64,000 nucleotides of DNA. Origin: Erigeron canadensis. Lineage: Eukaryota; Streptophyta; Magnoliopsida; Asterales; Asteraceae. Position numbers and translations under genes: made by a program. Shown here one piece after another: positions 1 to 9,084 of this stretch. The first letter of the stretch is position 1; every line of letters starts with the position of its first letter. Location: assembly GCF_010389155.1 (NCBI RefSeq), contig NC_057769.1, positions 14,074,735 through 14,138,734 of the forward strand. Reading direction: 5' to 3'. The notes under the pieces were generated by a model, which saw nothing but the letters and a program-made list of their open reading frames with translations, was not told the DNA's origin and did no database searches.

Positions 1-767
1 GTTGTTAATCCACTTGATTCTTTAATTTTGTTTACATATCCGGATATTCTGAACAGTTTGTCCAATCCCCTTTATTTCCAGCAAAGAGCTATCTTGGCAC
101 CGACTCACACCGTGGTGAATTCTATAAACGACAAGTTGCTACAAATGATGCCAGGTGATGAAAACTATATTCTTTGATTGCCTTTTTTGATGTAAAAGGA
201 TAGTTAGTCTAACTTTATATATGAAATCATAATTGATATAGGATTGTTTACAAATAACCATTGCAGGCAGACAGCCTTTGTGAATCAGACGAAGCTATAG
301 ATATTGATATGGCATTGTTTTCCACCGATGTATTAAACAGTTTACATTTATCTCGACTACCTCAACACAAGTTGATTTTGAAAGTTGGGGCTCCGATGAT
401 GTTACTTAGGAACATCGACCAATCAAATGGTTTATGCAATGGCACCCACTTGCAAGTAATCAAACTTGGGAAACATGTGATTGAAGCCAAAATTATAACC
501 GGGACTAACATTGGTCAAACTACTTTGATTTCAAGATTAAAAATGACACCATCTGACAAAAGGGTTCCAGTAAAGATGTGTCGAAGACAATTTCCAATTG
601 TTGTATGTTTTGCAATGACAATAAACAAGAGCCAAGGACAATCGTTGGATCAGGTAGGTTTGTATCTTCCACGACCAGTTTTTAGCCATGGTCAATTGTA
701 TGTGGCTGTATCTAGGGTGAAAAGAAAGAAGGGCTTGAAGATATTGATTATGGATGAAGATGGTTAA
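1..767 (+). pseudogene. Helitron-type Pif1-like helicase, C-terminal fragment, broken
   Basis: The 3' end of a Pif1/RecD-like helicase of the kind encoded by plant Helitrons. The left part (1-174) reads in frame 1 and contains the family block FQQRAILAPTHTVVNSIND, then ends at a TGA (175-177). The frame resumes near 264 after a likely intron acceptor (ttgcag), with the family landmarks LPQHKLILKVGAPMMLLRN, NGLCNGTHL, the conserved MTINKSQGQS and the C-terminal YVAVSRVK, and stops at 765-767. I found no good GT donor before the TGA, so the first part is either mutated or spliced in a way I cannot see. The Walker motifs lie outside the window. In the family this helicase unwinds DNA for rolling-circle transposition. 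Family assignment is secure; activity is unlikely. Confidence 0.85.
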
Positions 768-1127
768 GTGAATAAAACGGCAACCAATGTCGTCTATAAG
801 GAAGTGTTACAGGACTTGTGATCTTTCCTTTCTTTTAGCCCTTTTAAATAACTTCAGTTTTTGTAAGCATTATCAAACTGCTTTCATCAAATCATGTTGG
901 ATTATCTTTTTTTTTTTTGTGGACAATTTGTTTTCTATATTATTAGTTACTCCTATTACTTAATGGAGATTACTTGCATGGTTATGTATTTTCATATAAC
1001 AAAATATATTGAACATAATATTACTATAATGAAATTATATTAAAAAGGTTATGTACTTGCATATAAGAAAGATCAATCATCGAATAAATGTACCATTATA
1101 TGAAAACTCATTTCATTAATTTCAGTC
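768..1127. other. AT-rich sequence after the helicase fragment
   Basis: No gene or RNA seen. A Helitron 3' hairpin with a terminal CTRR was looked for and not found here, so the end of the Helitron that carried the helicase is not defined. Confidence 0.5.
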
Positions 1128-1385
1128 AGAATAGAACTCCAAACCTGCGCTCCAGCCGTTCAACATTGTATTTTTGAGCTTCAAACTCATCATTTCCAAT
1201 TAATTTGAAGTAGAATCGATTGAACTCTATGTTTACATCACTGTTCACATAAGCTATGAAATCAGGTCCCTAAAGTCTCAGCAAGTCCTGGGCTAACAAG
1301 CACATTAAATCGTTCGCCTTCGTAATCAACCAATGTGATACTCTTGCAGTTATGTGTCAGGATGTTACCAAATTTGTAAGGTAAT
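1128..1385 (-). pseudogene. Unassigned protein-coding remnant with a frameshift
   Basis: Read on the minus strand, about 250 bases look like protein: a block with ITLVDYEGERFNVLVSPGL, then a one-base frame change near 1270, then a block with SDVNIEFNRFYFKLIGNDEF and a stop near the polar C-terminus. Composition and reading length look coding rather than random, but I do not recognise the family. A nucleic-acid-binding protein of the B3 or OB-fold type is one guess and is not supported by a diagnostic motif. It lies downstream of the Helitron helicase on the opposite strand and might be a captured fragment. Confidence 0.35.
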
Positions 1386-1744
1386 TAACACCTAAAAAGA
1401 AAACAAATAAAGTTATAAAAAATATTGGTAACAAACTTAGCAATATGAGTGATTAAGTCAAAGAGCTTACCATACCTAGTCAGCCATGATTCTTGGTTGT
1501 TAGAGGTATTTGTTCTTTGCCTGTGTGTTTGAAAATAAGATCAAAAAAACTTAACTTTGACTTTTAAGTATTATCAATAATTAGATAAGACTAAGTAATA
1601 GTAGTAGCAAAGTAACCGTCCGATATTTTTTCAGGATATGGAAATTTTTTTAGCAATAAATGGAAAAGAATCACAATTTTTATTAACATTTAGTAACACA
1701 AACGTTCATTTTTTGTTCAAATTATATATATATATATATATATT
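1386..1744. other. AT-rich spacer with (TA)n run
   Basis: Non-coding. It ends in a TA dinucleotide run of about 20 bases (about 1722-1743) that directly borders the large inverted repeat. A matching TA run borders the other end (4049-4068), so the element probably inserted into, or duplicated, TA repeat DNA. Confidence 0.5.
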
Positions 1745-2827
1745 ACTGGTAGAGCAGTGAGAAAAAAATTATATAGATTTTTAATCCTAGCCGTCCAAAT
1801 TCAATCACAAATTAATATCCACCCTTGAAATTAAATAGGATTTGACCTCTCTCTGTTAAAATACATCTCACACAATGTCGTCTTCTACTCTTTCCCCCCA
1901 AAACACATTCTCGATCAATCACCACATACTGATCTCCAATCTCCATCTATTTGTGCCGCCGCCACCCCATTTCCCCTTCTTCTCTGCGCCACCATATACT
2001 GCCAGCGCCGCCCCATATTCTCCATCTATTTCCGATATTCATTTGTGGAATGAAAAATGGAACGAGATACGTAGCCTGACAAGAGACACCAAGGTTATTA
2101 TTTTCTTTTTATCATCATACATTTTTGTTTCTGTTGATTTTCGATCTATAAATAATATACTTTATGTAAATGTTTTCTATTTGAGTTGATTAGTTTATGT
2201 GAATGTTTACAGTCTTTGAATTCGATCAATTCTTATATATTACTATACCATGTTTTTTAGATGATAAAACGATATGAAAATTATTCCTTCTTTTTCCCCT
2301 GATTGCCCTGTAGGGTTACTCGAATTAATATTGTTAAATTTTTCCTAAAGTGAACTCAGGTCACCTCATCAATCCATATCTACACCACTCATAGGCTCAA
2401 AATGATTAAAAAAAACTTTTTTCCAGTCGCACCTATTCCGTGAACCATATATGACTAATTTAATAAGGATTCATACATTACTCTAATGTTAAAGTTGTCT
2501 CTTCCTCTGATTATTTTTACCCGGAAGTTTAGAAATTGGGATCATAGAGATTGTAATAGTATTTTTTCAGAGAATGGACCAAAAACGGTGGTTTTTGGGG
2601 TTTAATCAATTTGCAAAACGATGGAGGACATTCGTCTATTAATCATGTATTTTCTGCTATAACTTGATGCATAGCATTTAGTGGGATGTTTTTTTATTTT
2701 ATTTTCAGCATTAAAATACAAATGACTGGAATCAAATAAAATATTGGCAAAGTTAAATATATCTTTTGTTTATTACTTTTGTCTATCCAATAATGGCCGC
2801 CACAGTTGCTTCATCCTCCGCTACTAA
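1745..2827 (+). repeat. Left arm of the giant inverted repeat
   Basis: Contains an exon-like stretch at 1875-2092 (open frame starting MSSSTLSPQNTFS, proline- and serine-rich, ending RSLTRDTK before a GT) that resembles a first exon of a host gene with a transit-peptide-like N-terminus. The same stretch is present inverted in the other arm but with frame-changing differences. No function can be assigned; capture of a gene fragment is possible. Confidence 0.75.
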
Positions 2828-2923
2828 CAGTTGTTCTGCTGTCCACGTATAAACAACCTCACACCAGATTTGTCGTAGTACACAAAAATTCAATATCATC
2901 CACACTTGAGAATACCAAACCAC

Positions 2924-3037
2924 TAGACAAAAGTAATAAACAAAAGATATATTTAACTTTAGTAGCGGAGGATGAAGCAACTGTGGCGGCCATTATTGGA
3001 TAGACAAAAGTAATAAACAAAAGATATATTTAACTTT
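2924..3037 (+). repeat. 37-bp direct repeat at the apex of the inverted repeat
   Basis: The 37 bases starting TAGACAAAAGTAATAAACAA occur at 2924-2960 and again, identical, at 3001-3037. The second copy belongs to the right arm; the first sits in the loop, which suggests a template-switch event when the loop formed. Confidence 0.85.
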
Positions 3038-4047
3038 GCCAATATTTTATTTGATTCCAGTCATTTGTATTCTAATGCTGAAAATAAAATAAAAAAACAT
3101 CTCACTAAATGCTATGCATCAAGTTACAGCAGAAAATACATGATTAATAGACGAATGTCCTCCATCGTTTTGCAAATTGATTAAACCCCCCAAAACCACT
3201 GTTTTTGGTCCATTCTCTGGAAAAAATACTATTACAATCTCTATGATCCCAATTTCTAAACCTCCGGGTAAAAATAATAAGAGGAAGAGACAACTTTAAC
3301 ATTAGAGTAATTTATGAATCCTTATTAAATTAGTCATATATGGTTCACGGAATAGGTGCAACGGGAAAAAAGTTTATTTTTTAATCATTTTGAGCCTATG
3401 AGTGGTGTAGATATGGATCGATGAGGTTACCTGAGTTCACTTTAGAAAAAATTTAACAATATTAATTCAAGTAACCCTACAGGGCAATCAGGGGAAAAAG
3501 AAGGAATAATTTTCATATCCGCTTTATCATCTAAAAAACATGGTATAGTAATATATAAGAATTGATCGAATTCAAAGATTGCAAACATTCACATAAACTA
3601 ATCAACTCAAATAGAAAACATTTACATAAATTATATTATTTATAGATCGAAAATCAATAGAAACAAAAATGTATGATGATAAAAAGAAAATAATAACCTT
3701 GGTGTCTCTTGTTCAGGCTACGTATCTCGTTCCATTTTTCATTCCACAAATGAATATCGGAAATAGATGGAGAATATGGGGCGGCGCTGGCAGTATATGG
3801 TGACGCAGAGAAGAAGCGAAAAGGGGTGGCGGCGGCACAAACAGATGGAGATTGGAGATCAGTATGTGGTGATTGATCGAGAATGTGTTTTTGGGGAAAA
3901 GAGTGGAAGACGACAGTGTGTGAGATGTATTTTAATAGAGAGAGGTAAAAACCCTATTTGGTTTCAAGGGTGGGGATTAATTTGTGATTGAATTTGGACG
4001 GCTAGGATTAAAAATCTATATCAATTTTTTCTCACTGCTCTACCAGC
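2959..4047 (-). repeat. Right arm of the giant inverted repeat
   Basis: Reverse complement of the left arm with scattered substitutions and small indels; pairing coordinates sum to 5786 near the apex and about 5792 at the outer ends, so net indel difference is about 6 bases. Confidence 0.75.
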
Positions 4048-4456
4048 AATATATATATATATATATATGAGGGATTATTTGAGAACTCCTAAAAAAAAGA
4101 ACTCAAGAACTCCTCTACACTCTTAGATCAAAGAAAATGGATGGACAAGAATAAAAATAAAAAACTCCTCTCAACACTAGAGTGGTATTTTCGTCAGCTC
4201 CTTTTTTTTTCTCTCTCTTACTTTAATATAATTCTATCTAATTCACTAAAAAACTTTTATCTCACAAACGGTAAATCGTTAGACGAAAAGAAAAGCATGG
4301 GTAGTCTTAGAATTTCATCCTCTTTCATTAGAGATGCGATTCGATATACTTTTGACGACTTTTTAAATTTCATTTTTTTTTTCATCACGTTCATCTTACA
4401 CATGTGTAAGTTGTACTTACCCATGAGCAAGTTGTACTTACCCCTAATACATCTCG

Positions 4457-4526
4457 CTCTAGGGTTTAGGGTTTGAAGGTCGAGGGTTAGCCGTAACCCT
4501 CGGGCTTCAAACCCTAAACCCTAGAG
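4457..4526. repeat. Palindrome of telomere-like units, copy 1
   Basis: About 70 bases: CTCTAGGGTTTAGGGTTTGA on one side and its complement TCAAACCCTAAACCCTAGAG on the other, with a few mismatches in the centre. Confidence 0.85.
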
Positions 4527-4627
4527 TGTGAACCCTCATCCTTTTTAGGATTTTAGGGTTTAGCATTTAGGGTTTAGATTTTCCAGGGTTTTTAGAATGT
4601 AGCGTCCCCCTCAGATTAGCAATTAAG

Positions 4628-4698
4628 CTTTAGGTTTAGGATTTGAAGTTGTAGGGTTAGCAGGCTAACCCTACAACTTCAAACCCTAAACCCTAAAG
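4628..4698. repeat. Palindrome of telomere-like units, copy 2
   Basis: About 71 bases, CTTTAGGTTTAGGATTTGAA to its near-complement ending AAACCCTAAACCCTAAAG; the central stem TTGTAGGGTTAGC pairs with GCTAACCCTACAA. Confidence 0.85.
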
Positions 4699-4713
4699 CG
4701 TACCGTGTACCCG

Positions 4714-4785
4714 CTCTAGGGTTTAGGGTTTGAAGGTCGAGGGTTAGCCGGCTAACCCTCGACCTTCAAACCCTAAACCCTAGAG
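4714..4785. repeat. Perfect 72-bp palindrome of telomere-like units, copy 3
   Basis: Starts CTCTAGGGTTTAGGGTTTGA, has the self-complementary centre TTAGCCGGCTAA between 4749 and 4750, and ends with the exact complement. I found no mismatch by eye, so it could form a full cruciform. Confidence 0.9.
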
Positions 4786-5377
4786 TGGGAACCCTCATCC
4801 GTTTTAGGTTTTTAGGGTTTAACATTTAAGGTTTAGATTTTCCAGGGTTTTTAGAAAGTAGCTTCCTCCTCGGATTAGAAATTAAGCTTTAGGGTTTAGC
4901 ATTTAGGGTTTTACAATGAGTCCTCATCTTTTTTGAACTTTATAAGTAACTTACCCATGTGTAGGTTGTACTTACCCATGGGCAGGTTGTACTTACGCAT
5001 GAGCAGGTTATACAACTCACAACTTCTAAGTCTTTCCTACACATGTGTAGGTTGTACTTACACATGTGTAGGATGAACGTGATGAAAAAAAAACGAAATT
5101 TAAAAAGTCGTCAAAAGTATATCGAATCACATCTCTAATGAAAGAGGACGAAATTCCAAGACTACCCATGTTTTTTTTTCCGTCTAACGATGTACGGTTT
5201 GTGAGATAAAATTTTTTAATGATTTAGATATTTTTTGATTTAATAAGAGGAGAGAGAAAGAGAGTGTTGGACATCTTTTTTAATAATGACAAACATGCCC
5301 TTTCCTGATTTTGATGAATGGAGGGCTAAGATTGGTTCTCGCGTTCTTTTTTTTAGTGGTTCTCAAAATAACTCACC

Positions 5378-6599
5378 AATATATATAATATGTTTCATGT
5401 ATCTTTAAGTATATATGTATTGATCCTAACCCGATCAACGACCGGGTATTGATCTAATTTCTTTGATTACAAATACATAAAACACTTTTTAATTACACAT
5501 CTAAAAGATGACCCCATTTAAACAAATAAGTTATAACTATCATCAATGCAGTGAACGGTGACAACAGATTAGTGATGTTGGTGACATTGACAATTAGTGT
5601 AGAGTAATGTAAGTTTGTGTAAATGTGATAGTAGAAATATTTAGAAGATAAAAACTTAGAGTGAAAATTAACAAGATAAGATTTTTAAGTAAAAATAAGT
5701 TCATTAAGCAAAAATTTGGTAATTTTTAATAACCCTTCCATAAGGGTGTTTATTAAAAGCAAGTTATATTTTTGCATGTAACTATTATGTAATACTTTTC
5801 AAATATAGGGATATAATAACTATTATAAAGAAGTATAGAAATATAGATAGATAGATAGATAAAACCGGAAAGGTAACTTGTAATGGTTCAAACATTCACT
5901 TTTGAAAACACATATAATAACATGACTTTTCTCATTCATTTGTAACATTGTTTTATTATTATTATTATTATTATACTTATTTTCATACGTCTTAGACAAT
6001 GATTAAGGAATTATGCACAAATATTAAACGTTGTACTTTGTAAATTAAACACCAAGATAATAAAATACTAACATGCCTACTTTTAACAGAAATCTAATAA
6101 AACTATAGCATGTGCAATTCAAACATTACTTCAATTACTTCTTATAATTATCCGCATTCTAATTAATCTATTTTTAACAAAACAAAATCATATAAATTCC
6201 TTTTGGCAGCTCGTGTTTGCACACGGGTTCAATGGCAAGTTGGTAAATAAGGAAGATAAAAAAAAAATCAGAAAAAATGGGAGAAAGAAAAGAGCCTGGG
6301 AAAAAGATAGATAAAAGAGAGATTACATGGCCCACGTGTCGATTCCACATTGGAGTAACAATACCCGAGTTATTTTTAACATGTTCAAATTGGTCATTTT
6401 TTTGAAACTAGTCCAAAGCAAGACTCATCTCTTCCAATCTGACTATATAGATAAATATACATGAATAGTTAACGTTACCCGTCGTCACCACCATTAATCG
6501 TCGTTGTCACCCGTTAACAATGCATTGCCACCCGTGCCGTATTATACAGACACTATGCTATTACAGTATTATTAAGATGATTTGAAATAAAAAAATTGT
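5378..6599. other. AT-rich intergenic DNA with microsatellites
   Basis: No gene seen. Contains a (GATA)n run at about 5843-5860 and an (ATT)n run at about 5953-5974. The stretch 6475-6545 (CCGTCGTCACCACC type) resembles 37690-37795 and may be a worn Helitron tail. Confidence 0.5.
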
Positions 6600-6927
6600 A
6601 CTCACAGCTAGGGATGAGCAAAAAAACCGTTGACCCACGCCCGACCCAGAACCGACTCAGAACCGGCCCGAAGCCCTAACGGGCCAGGTCACGGGTCAAA
6701 CTTTTGGTATTTCCGCGGGTCACGAGTTGGACGGGTCGGGTCGGGTCGGGTCAGGTGATGGTAAAAACCGAAAAAGTGCGAAGAAAAGTCATGACCCGCC
6801 CGAACCCTACCCGAACCGAACCGACCCGTGTCTTCACGGGCCGGGTCACGGTTTCATGCTCTCACGGGTCAAGCCGGGTTTTCACGGGTCGGGCCGGGTT
6901 TCGACCCGTGCTCATCCCCACTCACAG
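6600..6927. mobile_element. hAT-type MITE with 8-bp target duplication
   Basis: The octamer ACTCACAG flanks the element on both sides (6600-6607 and 6920-6927). The element itself (6608-6919) starts CTAGGGATGAGCA and ends TGCTCATCCCC, an inverted terminal repeat of the hAT type. The inside is unusually GC-rich for this window, with many ACCCG and CGGGT words that pair into a long imperfect hairpin. Open frames here are by-products of the GC bias. An 8-bp target duplication is the hallmark of hAT transposition. Non-autonomous. Confidence 0.92.
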
Positions 6928-7213
6928 CATGAAAAGAACACACGTGGAATAAAAAGTGGGTATTGGTATCAAAAACAAATAAGAAAACGAAACCCTATTT
7001 TTATTATTATTATTTTTATAAACAGATATGTCCGATACATGGCCGCCTAATCTCGCTCATTTTACATTTATTTACAACATTATATATCATCTCATCTAAA
7101 ATTCGGGGTCTCTGTTTTGAAGATCCGATAAGGGTTTTGCAACATCCAATTCCAAAATCATCATCACATCACAAGAATAAACAAGAAAAAAAAGGGTGGC
7201 TGATCGGGAAGAA

Positions 7214-9084
7214 ATGCAATCGCGAATTAGATTACTCACTAACCTCGCCTCTAAATCTTTTGATTCTTCTAGGGTTCTTGTTTCCTCTCCTTCTCATTTC
7301 TCGGTAATTTTTCTTTCGAAGATAAATTAATTTCTTTTACTTCCCAGCATTTTTTAGTTAAGGAATTTCATGTCTTGTTTATTAGAGACATTGATTTGAG
7401 TGAAAATGGTGTTTTTTTCCCCTTCTGTCATTGTTATGAAAATTACACTGAGGTTGTGTAGTGATAATAAGAGAAAGTTGTTTTTTCTTTGATAGCTTAG
7501 TTTTGTTTGCTAAATGGTAGTTGGCATAATATAATCAGATGGCAACAATGATAAGAAAAAAGGAATTAGCATTACCATTTTCATAGCAGTTAATTGTCAC
7601 AAAGTGGTCTAGTGGCAAAGTTTTGTTTTCGAACCCTTGCCCGACACTTTCAAGATGTTTACCTAGCCAGGTTTGAACCTGTGACATCCTGTGACAAAAT
7701 CAGTGGCCTGACCACTAGGCCACCTTGGTGGTGGTTCATGGGTTTCTTGTTTGAAGTAGTTCGTGTGTTTCACTGATAGACGAGACTCACGTACTAGTTA
7801 TGGCTTTTCAACCCTTGCATAATGCATTTAAGATCACATATAGTGAAGCATTTAGTGTGACATTCGTTATATATCTCAACTATTTTTTATTTTACAATGT
7901 GTCTTGCGTCCATACTTTGCAAAACAATTTAGGTATTTACATCCCTTTTTTAGTTGGAAACTTGGAGAACATGTTTATATTAAAGTATATAAGTCATTGA
8001 ATTTGAGTTTTGTGAAGATCTATTTATATAATCTGCAACCAGTATATCAGATGTTAGCTTACAGGCTTGGAGATGTGTCTAGTCGGACCTTTTCGAATCC
8101 TGATTATCGTTTTGCAAGCCCTGGTCCTGATTTCCTTATCGAAGTTATCGCTATAGTAATAAGGATATAATCATCTAACTTCTTTTTATCTTTTTTAGAC
8201 AAAAAGTTATGGTTCCTTGAGAGAATTACCGGTTTCATGCAATCGTACTGGAATAACCTCAGTAGCATCAGCCTACAAAGAGTCCAGGCCAAGCTTATTG
8301 ATGGGGGGCCAACTGGTACCCCGTTTGATTAGTAGGGGAGTTACTACATTGGATGATTCACTCAAATCTGATCAACAAGAGGCTTCTGCTGCTACTGAGG
8401 TTCCATCTCGCATTAAATTCAAGAGGCTCGATAAAACTGCCAGACACATTATGCAGGCAATAGATCTTGTTGTCTTATCTTCATTTTAATCCTTATGTTG
8501 GAAGTTGATTTTGCTTATCTTAATTATAAACATGTAATTAATTTGCAGATACTGGATAAAGAAGCAGTGCAGGAAGTCCGGTCACAAAGAGAGATACCTG
8601 ATATAAGGCCAGGTTATATAATCCAGATGAGATTGGTAAGGGATCTGTATTGATAATGTGTACTATTGTTGTATTTGAAGCTTATGAAAAGGCTAATCTT
8701 CAATATAAGTTCTACAATGCATGAAATGACAGGAAACACCTGAAAACAAAAGACGTGTGTCAACAGTAAAAGGAATAGTCATAGCGAGACGCAATGCAGG
8801 TCTAAATTCAACAATCAGAATAAGAAGACTTGTTGCAGGAGTTGGGGTTGAGTCGCTACTACCACTGTAAGTGTCCTTGATATTGTTTACTTTTTGTTTG
8901 CATAAGTATAAGCATAGCAAGGGTTTTCTTTTACACATTCATGTTGGCCGGCTCTTTTATTAAGGGGTTTAATGATATCAGGTACTCACCAAACATCAAA
9001 GAGATAAAGATTTTGGACAAGAAGAAAGTGAGGAGGGCGAAGCTTTACTATCTCAGGGACAAGATGAACGCACTCCGGAAATAG
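7214..9084 (+). CDS. RPL19: Mitochondrial-type ribosomal protein bL19
   Basis: A large-subunit ribosomal protein placed at the interface of the organellar ribosome subunits. Exons: 7214-7303, 8199-8456, 8549-8635, 8733-8866, 8982-9084; they sum to 672 bases and give 223 aa. Residues 1 to about 115 form a poorly conserved presequence rich in Ser, Arg and Leu ([16 protein letters not shown]), as expected for mitochondrial import. The bL19 core follows: [35 protein letters not shown], the signature [40 protein letters not shown], and the C-terminus [12 protein letters not shown]. The core matches the plant mitochondrial form better than the chloroplast form as I remember them. Intron 2 seems to start with GC (CAG/GCAATA) rather than GT. 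Intron 1 holds a SINE. The gene looks intact. Confidence 0.93.
7588..7735 (-). mobile_element. tRNA-derived SINE in intron 1 of bL19
   Basis: On the minus strand an A-box-like TGGCCTAGTGGTC (7722 to 7710) is followed about 30 bases later by a B-box-like GGTTCAAACC (7679 to 7670), the internal RNA polymerase III promoter layout of tRNA-derived SINEs. It lies wholly within the intron, antisense to the gene. A second A-box-like TGGTCTAGTGGC on the plus strand at its far end suggests a composite or folded copy. The 3' tail is not clearly defined. Confidence 0.55.

Larger units (their letters stand above)
1745..4047. mobile_element. Foldback element: giant inverted repeat, arms about 1.08 kb
   Basis: The two halves are near-perfect reverse complements. 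The outer ends read ACTGGTAGAGCAGTGAG at 1745 and its complement ending in CTCACTGCTCTACCAGC at 4047. The innermost paired bases are about 2827 and 2959, leaving a loop of about 130 bases. Aligned by eye the arms differ at only a few percent of positions, so the structure is young or kept alike by gene conversion. TA runs flank both ends. No transposase is encoded, so it would be non-autonomous. A foldback transposon or large MITE fits best; an inverted segmental duplication or an assembly artefact is the alternative. Confidence 0.85.
4069..5377. mobile_element. Foldback/MITE-like element with telomere-like palindromes
   Basis: Outer ends are inverted: GGATTATTTGAGAACTCCTA at the left, and the right end read in reverse gives GAGTTATTTTGAGAACCACT followed by the same A-run and GAAC. 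Longer inner arms also pair: about 4300-4420 (from TTCATCCTCTTTCATTAGAG) with about 5065-5165. Between them lie three compact palindromes made of TTTAGGG-like units and repeated blocks with ACATGTGTAGGTTGTACTTAC. No coding region is credible inside. TIR type resembles the elements at 17139-17479 and near 22080, suggesting one family of non-autonomous DNA transposons. Confidence 0.7.

Noticed and set aside
1875..2189. 104-codon frame in the left arm as a live gene
   Set aside because: It lies wholly within the inverted repeat and the copy in the other arm does not keep the frame; treated as a possible captured exon only.
4457..4785. Interstitial telomere array
   Set aside because: The TTTAGGG words come as short palindromes within a transposon, not as a head-to-tail array.
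5429..5458. ACCCG/CGGGT hairpin followed by CTAA-T, like a Helitron 3' end
   Set aside because: Stem only 5 bases, loop of 9, spacer short, and no 5' partner found.
6704..7050. Open frames over 80-100 codons
   Set aside because: They arise from the GC-rich hAT MITE and from the bL19 leader; composition is repetitive (repeats of Gly-Arg-Val and Pro-Asn-Arg types).
7588..7735. Functional tRNA gene
   Set aside because: A- and B-box-like motifs are present but the sequence cannot fold into a full cloverleaf with an acceptor stem that I can see.
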